DNA of 64,000 bases from Daldinia sp. FL1419 (Eukaryota > Ascomycota > Sordariomycetes > Xylariales > Hypoxylaceae), in contig MU623347.1 in NCBI GenBank assembly GCA_025201765.1, positions 372,001-436,000 of the forward strand, in the 5' to 3' direction. The notes under the pieces were generated by a model. The model ran no database searches and was not told the DNA's origin. It was given only the letters and a program-made list of their open reading frames with translations. Made by a program: the position numbers and the translations under genes. Within the stretch, counting starts at the first letter, position 1, and every line of letters begins with the position of its first letter. Positions 48,509-59,258 of this stretch are shown one piece after another.

Positions 48509-50536
48509 CTAGTTCAGGAGTAACCTCCATAACGCGTCCTGGTCGATAAAATCGTGATGGATGATATTGACGAGCCATGAATCGGCCCTAGCCTTCTCGA
48601 GTAGCTTTTCGCTTTCGGACCCCTTGCCGTAGATCTGCGCCCACTCGGCGAATATGCCGAAGGCCTCCTCACTCCACGCGCGGAAACTGACTTCTTCGAT
48701 GATAGTCGGGGTGATGATTTCCTTGCCGGGGAATACACCCCAAGTCACGGCGTTGGTACTCGATTCCTTGGCCTCGCCCGCTAGACCACCTGTTAAATCG
48801 GACGACACGAAGTCTCCCGCAGCGTTAGCCGCATAGAAGCATACTGTGTCTTGGACTTCGGAGCTCTGGAGTTTTTCGAGAAGGACTTTCCACTCGGCAT
48901 CCGGGATGAAGAACTCGACGAATGCCTTTTGGAACACGAAGCCTTGCTGCGGACCCCAGCCGAAGATGCGATCGGAAGAACGGAGTCCGTTGACGGCGGG
49001 CTGCGAAGCGACGGTCCACCAGCCCTTGAGGTTGAGCTGGATGAGTTGTTCGGCGATCATTTCGGTTTCTTCGTTGAATTCCTCCTCGCTCCATGGGATG
49101 GCTGGGAGTTCTTTCTTTAGATGTCGTACAAACAGGGCGTTGATGTCTTCGCGTTTGGTCGGGTATCCCCATAGACTGACGGCTTGTGCGTGGGATACGT
49201 GCAAGCTAGGCCCGTACCCATCTATCTCACCGTACGCAGGGGATCTAGCATCACCCCATCGACCGTTGGGGAAGTCATCCCACGTAGCTTCTCGGCCGAG
49301 TACGCCCTCGCCTTCCGAAATCGCCAAGGTATTGGCTCGGCTATTGATAGGGTCTGCTGGTATACTGGCTTCTGCCGAGGTAGCTTCGTATTCGGGATGC
49401 GACACCGGTCGCCCAGAGATAATGACTCGGTTGCGAGTTTCCGAACTAACGTTCGACTGTCTTCGACTTCGGGAATTATCCCTCGTTTGGGGGAGAACTT
49501 CGTGGTCCAGAGAACCATTTACTTGCAGCGTCGGGATCCTAGAGGTAATATCTTCAACAGCTTCCTCCTCATCAGAAGTGCTGAGAGGTATGAGTTCCGT
49601 CCTTTCGACGATGAAAGACACGGCCTTTTCGAGATTTAGAGTGTAGAAATGGAAGCCCCTGGGTCCGGGTGTTCTACTTGTGATCTCCTTGACTTTTTCG
49701 ACAATCTCGCATAGGATGTCTACGCCGACATTCTTGACCTTCTCATCATCCATCTTTACGGTATCCAACCGAGACATAATGGCATCCGGTATCTTGGCGT
49801 GGCTGAGCTTCGTCGTTCGTTTGATCATCTGGTAGCTCTGAATAGGCATCAGACCGGGGATGATAGGGATGGTCTTGAACGCACTGCTAGGGTGGTTCCT
49901 CAGAGTCCGTTCAAAGTTGTCGTAAGCGTCCGTGTCGAAGAACAATTGGGTCATGAGGAAGTCGGCCCCCGCGAGAGTCTTCTCGACCAAGTAGGGAAGG
50001 TCGTGGTCTAGATTCTGGCCCATTGGATGGCTCTCGTCGGCATGGCCCTCGGGATATGCAGCAACACCGATACAGAAGTAATCACCGTGATTCTTTTTTA
50101 TATACCGCACCAGGTCAATGGCCCATGTAAAGGTCTCGTCTATAGCATCCTCGGGGTTCTCGTTCGGGTCTTGATATTCTGCAGCTCTTGGAGGGTCACC
50201 TCTCAATGCTAGGATGTTCCTAATACCTAATGCCTTTGCATCTTCCAACGCTGTATCGATCAATTTCCGGCTCATGTTCGTACATGTCAAGTGCAGACAT
50301 GTCGTCAAGTTCAACTCCCTCTGACATATCTCGGCCAGCTCGAGAGATTTGGTGGCAGTGGAACCTCCAGCACCCCAGGTTACGTTTACGAATAAAGGTC
50401 GCAGCGCTCGTGCCATTCGATCAAGACGGTCGCGCAGGTTGGAGAAACCCATAGCGGTCTTCGGAGGGAAGAACTCCAACGAGAAGTAGTTCGAATCGGC
50501 CGGCAAGGCGGCTATCTTGTCTGTGATCTTCTCCAT
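48509..50536 (-). CDS. MET12: Methylenetetrahydrofolate reductase, Met12 type
   Basis: Single-exon 675-residue protein. Residues 1-310 form the catalytic TIM barrel: EFFPPKTAMGF near the start, NVTWGAGGST, HLTCTNM, NILALRGDPPR, IGVAAYPEGH, LMTQLFFDT and IPGLMPI, then GFHFYTLNLEKA. After a disordered, acidic and Ser/Arg-rich linker (about 325-410), the C-terminal regulatory domain follows (DATWDDFPNGRWGD, SPAYGEIDGYGPS, IFGWGPQQG, VTWGVFPGKEI, HHDFID). It reduces 5,10-methylene-THF to 5-methyl-THF for methionine synthesis, using FAD in the cytosol. Fungi usually have two paralogues; EFFPPKT, VTWGAGG and the sequence after the linker resemble yeast Met12 rather than Met13. In yeast Met13 carries most of the activity, so this copy may be secondary or regulatory (inference). 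No intron interrupts it. Confidence 0.95.
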   Translation of the reverse strand: MEKITDKIAALPADSNYFSLEFFPPKTAMGFSNLRDRLDRMARALRPLFVNVTWGAGGSTATKSLELAEICQRELNLTTCLHLTCTNMSRKLIDTALEDAKALGIRNILALRGDPPRAAEYQDPNENPEDAIDETFTWAIDLVRYIKKNHGDYFCIGVAAYPEGHADESHPMGQNLDHDLPYLVEKTLAGADFLMTQLFFDTDAYDNFERTLRNHPSSAFKTIPIIPGLMPIQSYQMIKRTTKLSHAKIPDAIMSRLDTVKMDDEKVKNVGVDILCEIVEKVKEITSRTPGPRGFHFYTLNLEKAVSFIVERTELIPLSTSDEEEAVEDITSRIPTLQVNGSLDHEVLPQTRDNSRSRRQSNVSSETRNRVIISGRPVSHPEYEATSAEASIPADPINSRANTLAISEGEGVLGREATWDDFPNGRWGDARSPAYGEIDGYGPSLHVSHAQAVSLWGYPTKREDINALFVRHLKKELPAIPWSEEEFNEETEMIAEQLIQLNLKGWWTVASQPAVNGLRSSDRIFGWGPQQGFVFQKAFVEFFIPDAEWKVLLEKLQSSEVQDTVCFYAANAAGDFVSSDLTGGLAGEAKESSTNAVTWGVFPGKEIITPTIIEEVSFRAWSEEAFGIFAEWAQIYGKGSESEKLLEKARADSWLVNIIHHDFIDQDALWRLLLN

Positions 50537-51668
50537 GCCGGACGGCTTCCTAGAGTGGGATTTGTTGCAGATGGCGGAAGATTCCCACAGAATATAGGGG
50601 TATAGTTAAGCGTATGGCTTGATCTCTTATATATTAGTTTTAGGAGCTCGCCCGATATCGAGAGCCGGTTGAAAGTATGCAGCGTGACTGGCCAAGCAGA
50701 GGCCAAATCGGCGCAAAGGTACGAGGTAGCAATGTCAAGAATGCAATGCCGGGAATACGATATCAAGGCATGCAGTGATTGAATCCAAAATACCGCAGTC
50801 AACGTGTAATTGAGGTTCTCGTACAGTGTTTAACCACTCGTAGGTTACCTAACCTTAGATGAATATATTCGCCCCTGCAGCTTTGTACGTATCTGGTGTA
50901 TATAATGACTGACTCTTTTTTGTGAAATTTTTACTATCATGTAAAAGATTCCGGTCGGCGAGGTCTGACATCCATGTGTGGGGGTACCTGCATAGAACCC
51001 CGCATTACGCGTTACGGTACATGGTATTAATACAAGCAGTACCCAAGGTAATGGTCGTACCAAGACCTTCTTAACTCGAGTTCTTACCTAACTACCTACA
51101 TAGGTGCATAATAAAGCCATTGAAAGATACCTAACCTACCTAGGTTAGGTACCTACCCAAGTTAGGAAGAAGCCTGGCAGGAGGAACCCAACAAAGGCCG
51201 AAAAATAACCCCCGGAAAGTTCGGTTGATACTTCCCCGTTTGGATCGCTCTGGCCTGTCTGCCTGTCTAGGACCCCCTGAATCGCCGTTCGGAATTATTC
51301 CCAAAACTTACTAGGCTACCTGCATCCTTATCGAATTTCTAATCCAAATTCCAATTCCACCAAATAGTAGAACGTCTGCTATTATAATGCAATTCCAAGG
51401 CGCAATGGCACCTCCTACATTTCTACATTTCTGTATTCCTACATATATTATTGATTTGTTGTACCATTTTTGTGCCCTACATTGCATTCTCTGATTATGT
51501 ACATTAGGTACCTAGGCAGGCATCCATATTAATCCATTTTCCCATCTTACACCATCTTCGGGATTGTACATATTTTCATCTTAAAACAGTAGGTTAGTAC
51601 CTAACGGTTAGACATTACACGCGAATTCGTAGTACATCATATCGGGAACTCCCAGGTCGTCGCTCATC
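50537..51668. promoter_or_regulatory. Shared divergent promoter region, MTHFR / aminotransferase
   Basis: About 1.13 kb between divergent start codons. It carries overlapping TAGGTACCTA-type palindromes at 51135-51155 and 51503-51520 and an AT-rich middle. It must hold both promoters; no specific factor site can be named with confidence. Confidence 0.5.
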
Positions 51669-53724
51669 ATGGAGGTGTCGTCTAATAGTGCTGTCGCCGA
51701 CACGGCGGCGCCGCTACCGAAAGACATGTCTCACCATTATTCCCATGTAACGAAAGCCCGAGCCCCAAGTAGCATGAAGGAATTCTATAAATATTTCTTA
51801 ATCCCAAATATTGGTCAATTCGCTGGTGGTACGAAACGCCTATCATCCTACATCGTTATCAACTCCCGTGCCGACCTCTAAAGTCTAACGTTAAGCTTAA
51901 TTACAGGTCTCCCAAATGCCGGCCTCTTTCCCTTCGATACGCTAGAAGCCCAGACCGCGCGACCGGATCGATGGACCCCGACGCCCAACTATCCGGACCC
52001 TGACGGCACGCTTGCTTCCCAGCTGGCGGCTACGTCTATCAAAAACCAGCCCGTAGCTTCTCACGTCGTCGTACCTCACGATGCTCCAACTTCAGACCCG
52101 AGGAGGAGGATAGATCTCGCGTCCGCCTTACAATACGGTCAAGCCGATGGATACCCACCGCTACTTTCCTTCATCCGTGAGTTTACGCGGGATTACTTAC
52201 ATCCAAATGTACCTTATCGGGGCGGACCAGAGGTTATCTCCACCGTGGGTTCGACAGATGGCATGTCCAAGACGTTGGAGGTATTCAGCAACATCTGGGT
52301 AGAAGGGAAGGACGATATCCGGGAGCGACCGGGTTTGCTATGTGAAGTTTTCATGTATGCCAATGTGCTCTCCCAAGCACGACCCCGGGGAATTCAAGCC
52401 GTGCCCGTCGAGATGGATGATGGGGGTATGTTACCATATGGCCCCGGAAGTTTGGAGGATGTCCTTGCGAACTGGGATCATAACAAGGGGAAACGGCCAC
52501 ACTTACTATATACCGTAACGTAAGTTTTCTTATGCCCGACTTATAGTCACCAATACCTTAGTGTCCATAAGTGCGAAGTTTCGCAATATGGACCATATCG
52601 GACGATGCGCGGCGTACTAAATATACTTTCACAGAATGGGCCACAACCCGACAAGTGGCGTCTTGTCCCTAGAGAGGAGGAGGGAACTATACTCGATTTG
52701 CAGCAAATACGACGTCATCATAATCGAGGATGACCCGTATTGGTACCTTCAGTACCCTTCCGCGGCGGTTGGGGAGGCAAAGGCAAGGGGACATCCGATT
52801 CCAGAACCGAAAATTGTGAATACTCTCGAGAAGAAATCTGGATACGAATACTTGGATTCTCTTGCGCCATCATTCCTAAGTATCGATGTGGATGGGCGAG
52901 TCGTGAGGTTGGATACTTTCTCCAAAACCGTGGCTCCCGGATGCCGGATGGGATGGATTACCTCGACCCCCGCGATCTGCGAGCGCGTCCTACGTGTTAG
53001 CGAGACAGGCACACAACAACCCTCCGGTTTCGCTCAAGTCGTTATCGCCGAGACTATCATGGGACCGCAGCCTGAGGCATCAGCAGCATTCGCGGCCCGA
53101 CCCGTGAAAGGCCGTGCTACTTTCAGCGGCTGGAAGATGGACGGCTGGGTGCGATGGTTGGCCGGCCTCCGAGGCCAGTATGAGAGGCGCATGAACCGCA
53201 TGTGCAAGATCCTCGAGGAAAATGCGTACCAGCTCAAGCAATCGACACCGATGCGTGAGTCGGATTCCGATTGGGGCGTTATAACCAAGACCCAGCTCTA
53301 CGACTTCCAATGGCCTCGCGGCGGCATGTTCCTTTGGTTACACATGCGCTTCGAAACACATCCCCTATGGAAAGCCGCCGGATCCCGCGGCAACATCATC
53401 AACGGCGTCGCGTTATCTACGGCTCTTATGATCTTCCTCACCCGCAAGCCGTACCTAGTCCTAGTTAGCCCCGGTCTCATGTTCAGCGCAAACCCCCAAA
53501 TCCGCAACGAGCGCGGTTGGGCGTATTACCGTCTATGCTTCGCAGCCGAGTCCGAAGAGAATATCGATAAGTGTTCCATACGCTTCAGCCGGGGTGTTCA
53601 GAGATTCTGGCGTATTAAGAACGTCAAGGAACTCGAGGCCTTACTCGATGATGCTAGCGCGGCGCAGACGGAGCCGGAGGATGAGGAGAGCTTGGTGAAT
53701 TTGGGAAGCTGGATGGGATGTTAG
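51669..53724 (+). CDS. Class I/II PLP aminotransferase, Aro8-like
   Basis: Predicted 620-residue protein from three exons: 51669-51828, 51907-52519, 52635-53724. It belongs to fold-type I PLP aminotransferases of the Aro8/Kynurenine-AAT subfamily: GLPNAGLFPFD near residue 54, ALQYGQADGYPPLL, MGHNPTSG (substrate-binding N-P), an IIEDDPYWYL aspartate for the pyridine nitrogen near residue 290, and DTFSKTVAPGCRMGW with Lys355 as the Schiff-base lysine. Such enzymes transaminate aromatic amino acids, alpha-aminoadipate or kynurenine. The protein is longer than yeast Aro8 (500 residues), with extra segments around residues 300-345 and 400-430 and an acidic C-terminal tail, all common in filamentous fungal homologues. 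The exact substrate cannot be assigned. It is transcribed away from the MTHFR gene and converges on RPL4. Confidence 0.88.
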
Positions 53725-54328
53725 AGTTGGGGTTTTACGCGGATGTATATGTCGGGTGTAGTAGATACATATCGGAGGACTCACAAACTCGACCTATTAT
53801 ATGCATGGATGGCTACCCGCGGGGTCGTACTAGATATACCTAACCGTTAGTATTTTGGTATATATTTTGGGGATAGAAGCAAATTCAATATAGAACGAAC
53901 ATAACAATGGTATTACCTGACTGTACTAATATTACGAACGTTGAGCTATGACATGTGGATAGTATTGGGTTAGGCTAGTCTTACGTATAGAGTGACGGGT
54001 CACAAGAGTTCCATGAAGAGACATGCCATTTTCGACGACAGTAGGAAAGAGAAAAATGCTGGCTACAGAGTCTAAGGACTGGTATAATAGTGGGGAAACC
54101 TACGGCACACGAATCCACGAAACATTTAACGAACTCGTTTGTTAAATTACCCTCTGAGGGGCCTGCTATGATGCACAGACGATCACCAACGAGGTGGGAA
54201 ATGGCGATCATAATAAGAATGTCATTGATTGATTCATCAGACCCTATGATCCAGTACGCCGTGAGTATTGCAACCGATTTACCGTTCCCCTTTCCCCTAG
54301 ACTATGCTGCTCACCAAGCTAGTCTAAT
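53725..54328. other. Convergent intergenic region
   Basis: About 600 bases holding the 3' UTRs of the aminotransferase and RPL4 genes. No gene is seen. Confidence 0.5.
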
Positions 54329-55653
54329 TTAATCCTCGCGTAGGACATCCAGGAAAGCCTTAGGGGCTTTAGGGGGCTTACCAGCCTCCGCCTTCTGCTG
54401 ACCGACCTGGTTCTTCACGAAGGTGGCGTGGTAAGGGTTGAAGCGCAGCAAGACTTGCTTGTTGCGGAGAGGGTTCTTCTGGACAGCGGCGCGCTTGGTA
54501 AGAGGACCGCCCTTAGGAGCGTTGAGGACGCTCTGGATTTCGGAGCTGTTGATCAGACGGCTCAGGTCAGCCTGGGAAACCAGGTTGGAAGGCAGAAGGA
54601 AGTCCTTCTTGAGCTCAGAAGGCTTGGTGGTGGTGCCGTAGATCTTGTCGAGAGCCTTGAAAGCGGCCGAGGTCCAGACGATGAATCGTCCGAGGTGACC
54701 ACCAGGGGCGAGCTGGAGGAGGTTGAGAGCGTAGACGGAGCTGGTCTCAACACCGGGGAGGTTTCGGGTACCAGTGACAAGCTCCTTACCATCGACCTCA
54801 GGGTCGTAGATGACCAGAGGTCCACGTCGCTGGCGGTGGCGGCGGCCTCTTAGCTTACCCTTACCAGCACGGAGCTTCTTCGACTTCTTGGCCTTCTCGA
54901 TGTCGGCAGCGGCACCAACAGCGTTTAGGATAGCGAGGGCACCAGCAGTCTTAGCAGCAGCACCACCCTCGAAGGCAGCCGAGTCAACGACTAGGGGAAC
55001 TTCGGGGACGGAGGAGATCTGGTGACCGCGGGCGAGTAGTAGAGGAGGGACAGCGGAAGCGGCAAGAGCAGAGGCGGTAGCGAATCGCCTTTTGAAGAAA
55101 TTAGTTTTATATACTCGAAACATTGACCAAATCCTATCACTCACTTCTGGCCCTGGTTGATCTTGATGTGCCACTTTCTCCAGATCTTGGTAGGGGCGAA
55201 CATGCGACCGGAACGACACATGTTACCGAAGGCGGCCTGACCGGCACGGTGGGTACCACCACCAGAGACACGGGGGATACGGGCAACGGCACGACCTAGA
55301 TAATATTGTTAGCAATTGTCACTCATTATGATTTTCAACATCCGACACATTCCCGACGTAGAACATCGTCCATCGATAGCAGAATCTTCTCTTCTCTTTC
55401 TGAACCGTATCTTCTCCACCCTCGGATAAAATTTTGAAAACTACTAACCAGTTCCCCAAGATTCGGCAGAGGTCTGGTGACCAGCCTTCTCGCTCACGGC
55501 ATAAGGCTGTCGCTTGTTCTTGGCCATTCCAGTGTGGACTTGCTGGACGATATCAGGTCGGATGGGGGAGGCAAACACGGTAGGAATGGTATGGGTAGCT
55601 CCCGAGGGAGAACCATCCTTGCCGATGATGGTGACAGTCGGTCGAGAGGCCAT
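54329..55653 (-). CDS. RPL4: 60S ribosomal protein uL4 (L4)
   Basis: Predicted 371-residue protein from three coding exons read right to left: 55653-55449, 55295-55145, 55088-54329. It is a core protein of the large ribosomal subunit whose extended loop lines the exit tunnel. Typical features: an N-terminus rising to RPDIVQQVHTGMAKNKRQPY, SWGTGRAVARIPRVSGGGTHRAGQ, FAPTKIWRKWH, KRFATASALAAS, the basic tunnel loop and the C-terminal extension ending FLDVLRED. Length matches fungal uL4. A likely 5' UTR intron (55670-55790) lies just upstream of the ATG, as in many ribosomal-protein genes. The 760-base last exon also holds long antisense open frames, a by-product of strong codon bias and not genes. 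Confidence 0.97.
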
Positions 55654-56359
55654 CGTGAAGGTCGTAATGCTAAAGTTGATAATGGTCAGTCAATTGCAAA
55701 CATGAGAGGTGAATTAAGATAGTGAAATTTAATAGATAATAGAAGGAAAGATAAAGGGAGGCTAACCTGCGCGAACTTACCTCGACTCTGGGTGTTGATG
55801 GTCTCAAATTTGCGATTTGGTGATGTTGAACTGCGAAAAATCAAAAAGCCCACCACTAAATTATTTTTCTTGTGGGTTTGCGCGAGGGCTAAGCGAATTT
55901 TCCCAAGAGACGCCCCACCTTTCTGTATGCTAGCATTTCTAAATGCATTATGCATCTAAGCACAGTTTATAGATAAGCGCACAGGCCACATACAGCCAAG
56001 AACCCCCCGATCAAGATAAATTGAGTCAAATGTTTGAAAAGGTAGTGGGGCAGGCATCATTCAGTTGTTTTATTGTATTTCTCGCGTGCATCTTAAACTA
56101 TAAATCTAGCGATTTAATCAGTTGGTGTCTTGCCTCCCATATGTACCTGCACTTCCAATAATCTTAGTATAACTTGTGTCTTGTGTAGCTATCTACAGGA
56201 TGTAGGTAGGTAGGTACTTGTAGAAGAATTTAAGTCACACGCAAATTATACAGGTGCTGGCGAACCTTCAGCCAGGTTGGGGGGTTATTAAAAAAGATAA
56301 AAGAGAACCCAAACACCCCAAAAAGATTTGCAGCACCTCAAAAAGGAGCAAAAAGTAAA
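55654..56359. promoter_or_regulatory. RPL4 leader with probable 5' UTR intron
   Basis: On the minus strand a GTAAGT donor at 55790-55785 and an acceptor at 55671-55670 (aactttag) would remove 121 bases, ending 17 bases before the RPL4 ATG, with a pyrimidine-rich tract inside. The remainder up to the tRNA should contain the RPL4 promoter. Confidence 0.45.
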
Positions 56360-56451
56360 CTCCGAATCGGGGAATCGAACCCCGGGCTTGACGGTTCCTA
56401 TGATAGTTTAATCATGAGAGCGTCAAATGTTAGCCACTACACCAATTCGGA
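56360..56451 (-). tRNA. tRNA-Glu (CTC) with 20-nt intron
   Basis: Read on the minus strand, the 7-bp acceptor stem TCCGAAT/ATTCGGA closes a full cloverleaf: a D arm like that of yeast tRNA-Glu, anticodon stem TGACG/CGTCA with loop C-T-CTC-A-C, and T arm CGGGG-TTCGATT-CCCCG. A 20-nt intron sits one base 3' of the anticodon, between positions 37 and 38, the normal site for eukaryotic tRNA introns. The mature length of 72 nt plus discriminator G matches tRNA-Glu. CCA is not encoded. The internal A and B boxes look intact. Confidence 0.95.
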
Positions 56452-59258
56452 TTGTTGTATGTTGGCAAGCCCGGAATTAATATCTATATGCCAAACTCTT
56501 GTTTCGCGGTAAAATTGCGGACTAGATATCCAGCCTTATTAGGTAATCTCTACGTCACCCACTGCACTATATAACTATGCTGCCATGTAATTAAGTACCT
56601 ACGAAAATGAATAGACATTGAAAGGTCTTTGCCTTCAATACAAAGATGATTATGCAACATCGAAGTGCCTAATTTATAAATTAGACTCTAGGGAGATGAG
56701 AAGAATGCTCTATGGCGAAGTCAAAGGAAATCTTATTAGATGGAGTGGTGCATATCATGAATATTGAAAAATATATATATATATAAATAGGATATATTAT
56801 CATGATTCGTTACAGCCCCCATATGAGCCTATCACAATACCGGTCACCAGGGTCACAGACAAGACATCACAGGCCGCCTAAAGCCAGTTCGCTCAACCCT
56901 TGAATCGTCCATATCCAGCCTTAGGAAGACGGAATGCAAGCGTCGGCATAGATATCCCAGTTTCTCGGACACCCCAACACTTGAACATCGGAGTGTTGAT
57001 ATTCAAGGCGGACCAGTCAACTTGTCGTATTACATCGAAATCATTCAGGGCATTAAAACGTAATATTATGGAGTTACGGCAACTATCTTTCCTTGAAATA
57101 CGAGTGGCTCGACTCTGGATAGTTATAACTATCATGTAAGACCACCGCATACTTACATATGTTGGTAAATGTCCTACATGTAAGTAATCATACGATAGTT
57201 ATACTATGAGTGGATTCGAGTATGAGTCTGCGATAGAGATTAGAGGCTGATGCAATAGCACTAAACTTAAGCCCTAGACGAAGAGGACGTTGGAACATCG
57301 AGAACAATCCAAACTCCCTGTCTAGACCGTAATAGCCTATGCAAACAGCCTCTAGAGTCTATCGTGTCACATATCATAAACGTTTTCTTATGAGCTGTAA
57401 TTAGTCGTATAATTGCATCAATAACATTCGTCCGTTTGTTTTGCTTGCTTTGGTGAGATGGAGCCTGGAGGAGACGGAGGGCGCTAAGAGGTGAACAATA
57501 ATACACTACAATTGAAGTTGCAAAATAAAATAGCGCCGAGTTAGAAATTGCCCGTGTACTTATATGTACACGGGTACCTCTCAGTCTAGATCCATCCCGG
57601 TTTTGGAGACGGGGAGATACGTACCTCCTAGCTTGAGGATGATGCCCGGATGGAAGTGTTCCAGAGCTTAGGTACGCGTAGCTTAGCTTTCCCGAGCCGC
57701 TGCTGATCCCTCGTCGCGAACCATCAATTTCCACCGAATAGACCAATAAGGCCCGCTTTATGCACGTGTTTCTGGAATAAGGTAGCGAGTATCCGAACAA
57801 AAAAACCTAGCAATACGTACCCGCGCGTAGATAGGTACCTTTTCTTATTCCTTTCCACATTCAACGGCTGCAAGTATTACTCGCCTATCTAAAGCTTTTA
57901 AATGTCGAATGTGCTCACACATCAAGACCGCTTGTTATACCGGTGAGATTTTAAGTCTCATCGTTAGCGACTATAAGATACGACGTCTTTTCAACATTAT
58001 TGGATCGTCGATGCACTTGTGACCCCACTTGTCGAAGCCCGGTGAGAGAGAGAGAGAGAGAGCTTGAGCTTGAGCTTCATCTCCATCATGTAACCTAGGT
58101 TCGATACTTACTCTAAACTGCTTATGTACGTGTCACGACTTGAACAACCCGTTTGGACTAGATCCTAACTCCTAGGTTCAATAGCTCGACAAGAACGGCC
58201 GGCGATGTAAGTGCTATTAGCATGCACCGTCATAGTCATAGTCGTGTAATCGGGTGTACGTCACTGGCTTTTCGTAAATGTCTGCGTAGCCATTTGTACC
58301 AAAGGCCAACAGCTTCAACCATTTAAGAATAGGCCTCTACGAAAACCCGTTCACATATTAGATCCAACTATACCGAGCTAGATATGTTGTGTTCACGAAG
58401 TCAGGCTACCGCTATTAACAAACAGCTAATTGCTTACACTAATATGGAAATTCGCCCGTCTTGGTGGCTTGCGAAAATGAATTCAACTGGTTTAGAGTGG
58501 TCAAATAAACGCGGAACTGATCGAATGACCACTCAGCCTCAAGTCGGCAATGATAACCGTATAGATATAGGATGACTTGAATGTGTGAGCTGTCCACCAG
58601 TGATCCAACCGTACTGCTCAACATGTATCTACACGATTCTTTCCATTCCCTAAATCCCCCCCGCGACTGACTCCTGTCAACAGCATAATACGTGAGACAT
58701 TGGTTCGATGCTTACCGGATACTTGTTAGGTGACTTTGATCTAAGTCCGAGATGTAGACTTTGAGCGGTCAATGCATCGGCCACTAGGATTCATATTGCT
58801 TGTGAACGGACATGCTAGTTTGGTTTAGTTGATTTGCGATATGAAGTTGTCGCCTGAGACGCTACCGACCAATCCGCTTTCGTTCGGTATCCGAAGTAGC
58901 ATTGCATCGTGCGTCGCTTCGAGGTCTCGTATTTTATGGCTGCAGGGGCCTTGCAGCCGTCAGGCTCGGCGGCTCGCCCTCCTATCTCGCAGAAATTGTC
59001 TGAATATTACTAGGCACGATACAATGGCGAAATGCCATAACATACTTAGGTACGTAGCTAAGTCCTTAGATATAAACTATATTAACCTCACCATGGATTT
59101 TGGGACCGGCTCTTACGACCCCTACAACCTCTTCGCTTATATCAACCCGCACGCTTACTTGCTGGTAAAACGTTGGCATCTTAGGACAACTTTATGGGCG
59201 ACAAGCTTGCTATTAACTTCACCATTTGACAATTCTCGCATTCAGTTTTAACGTCCCC
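56452..59258. other. Intergenic between tRNA-Glu and the peroxidase gene
   Basis: About 2.8 kb. Open frames at 57267-57800 (177 codons, minus) and 58829-59251 (140 codons, +) have no signal peptide, domain or splice-supported extension and look random. A GA repeat followed by 'cttgag' repeats lies at 58046-58078. The last kilobase should contain the peroxidase promoter. Confidence 0.5.

Noticed and set aside
48846..49646. 266-codon plus-strand frame antisense to MTHFR
   Set aside because: A mirror of a conserved, highly expressed-type coding strand; no independent motif or splice sites.
54428..54853. 141-codon plus-strand frame antisense to RPL4
   Set aside because: A by-product of codon bias in the ribosomal-protein gene.
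57267..57800. 177-codon minus-strand frame between the tRNA and the peroxidase gene
   Set aside because: The longest frame in this gap, but no domain, signal peptide or conserved segment; kept only as a note in the intergenic entry.
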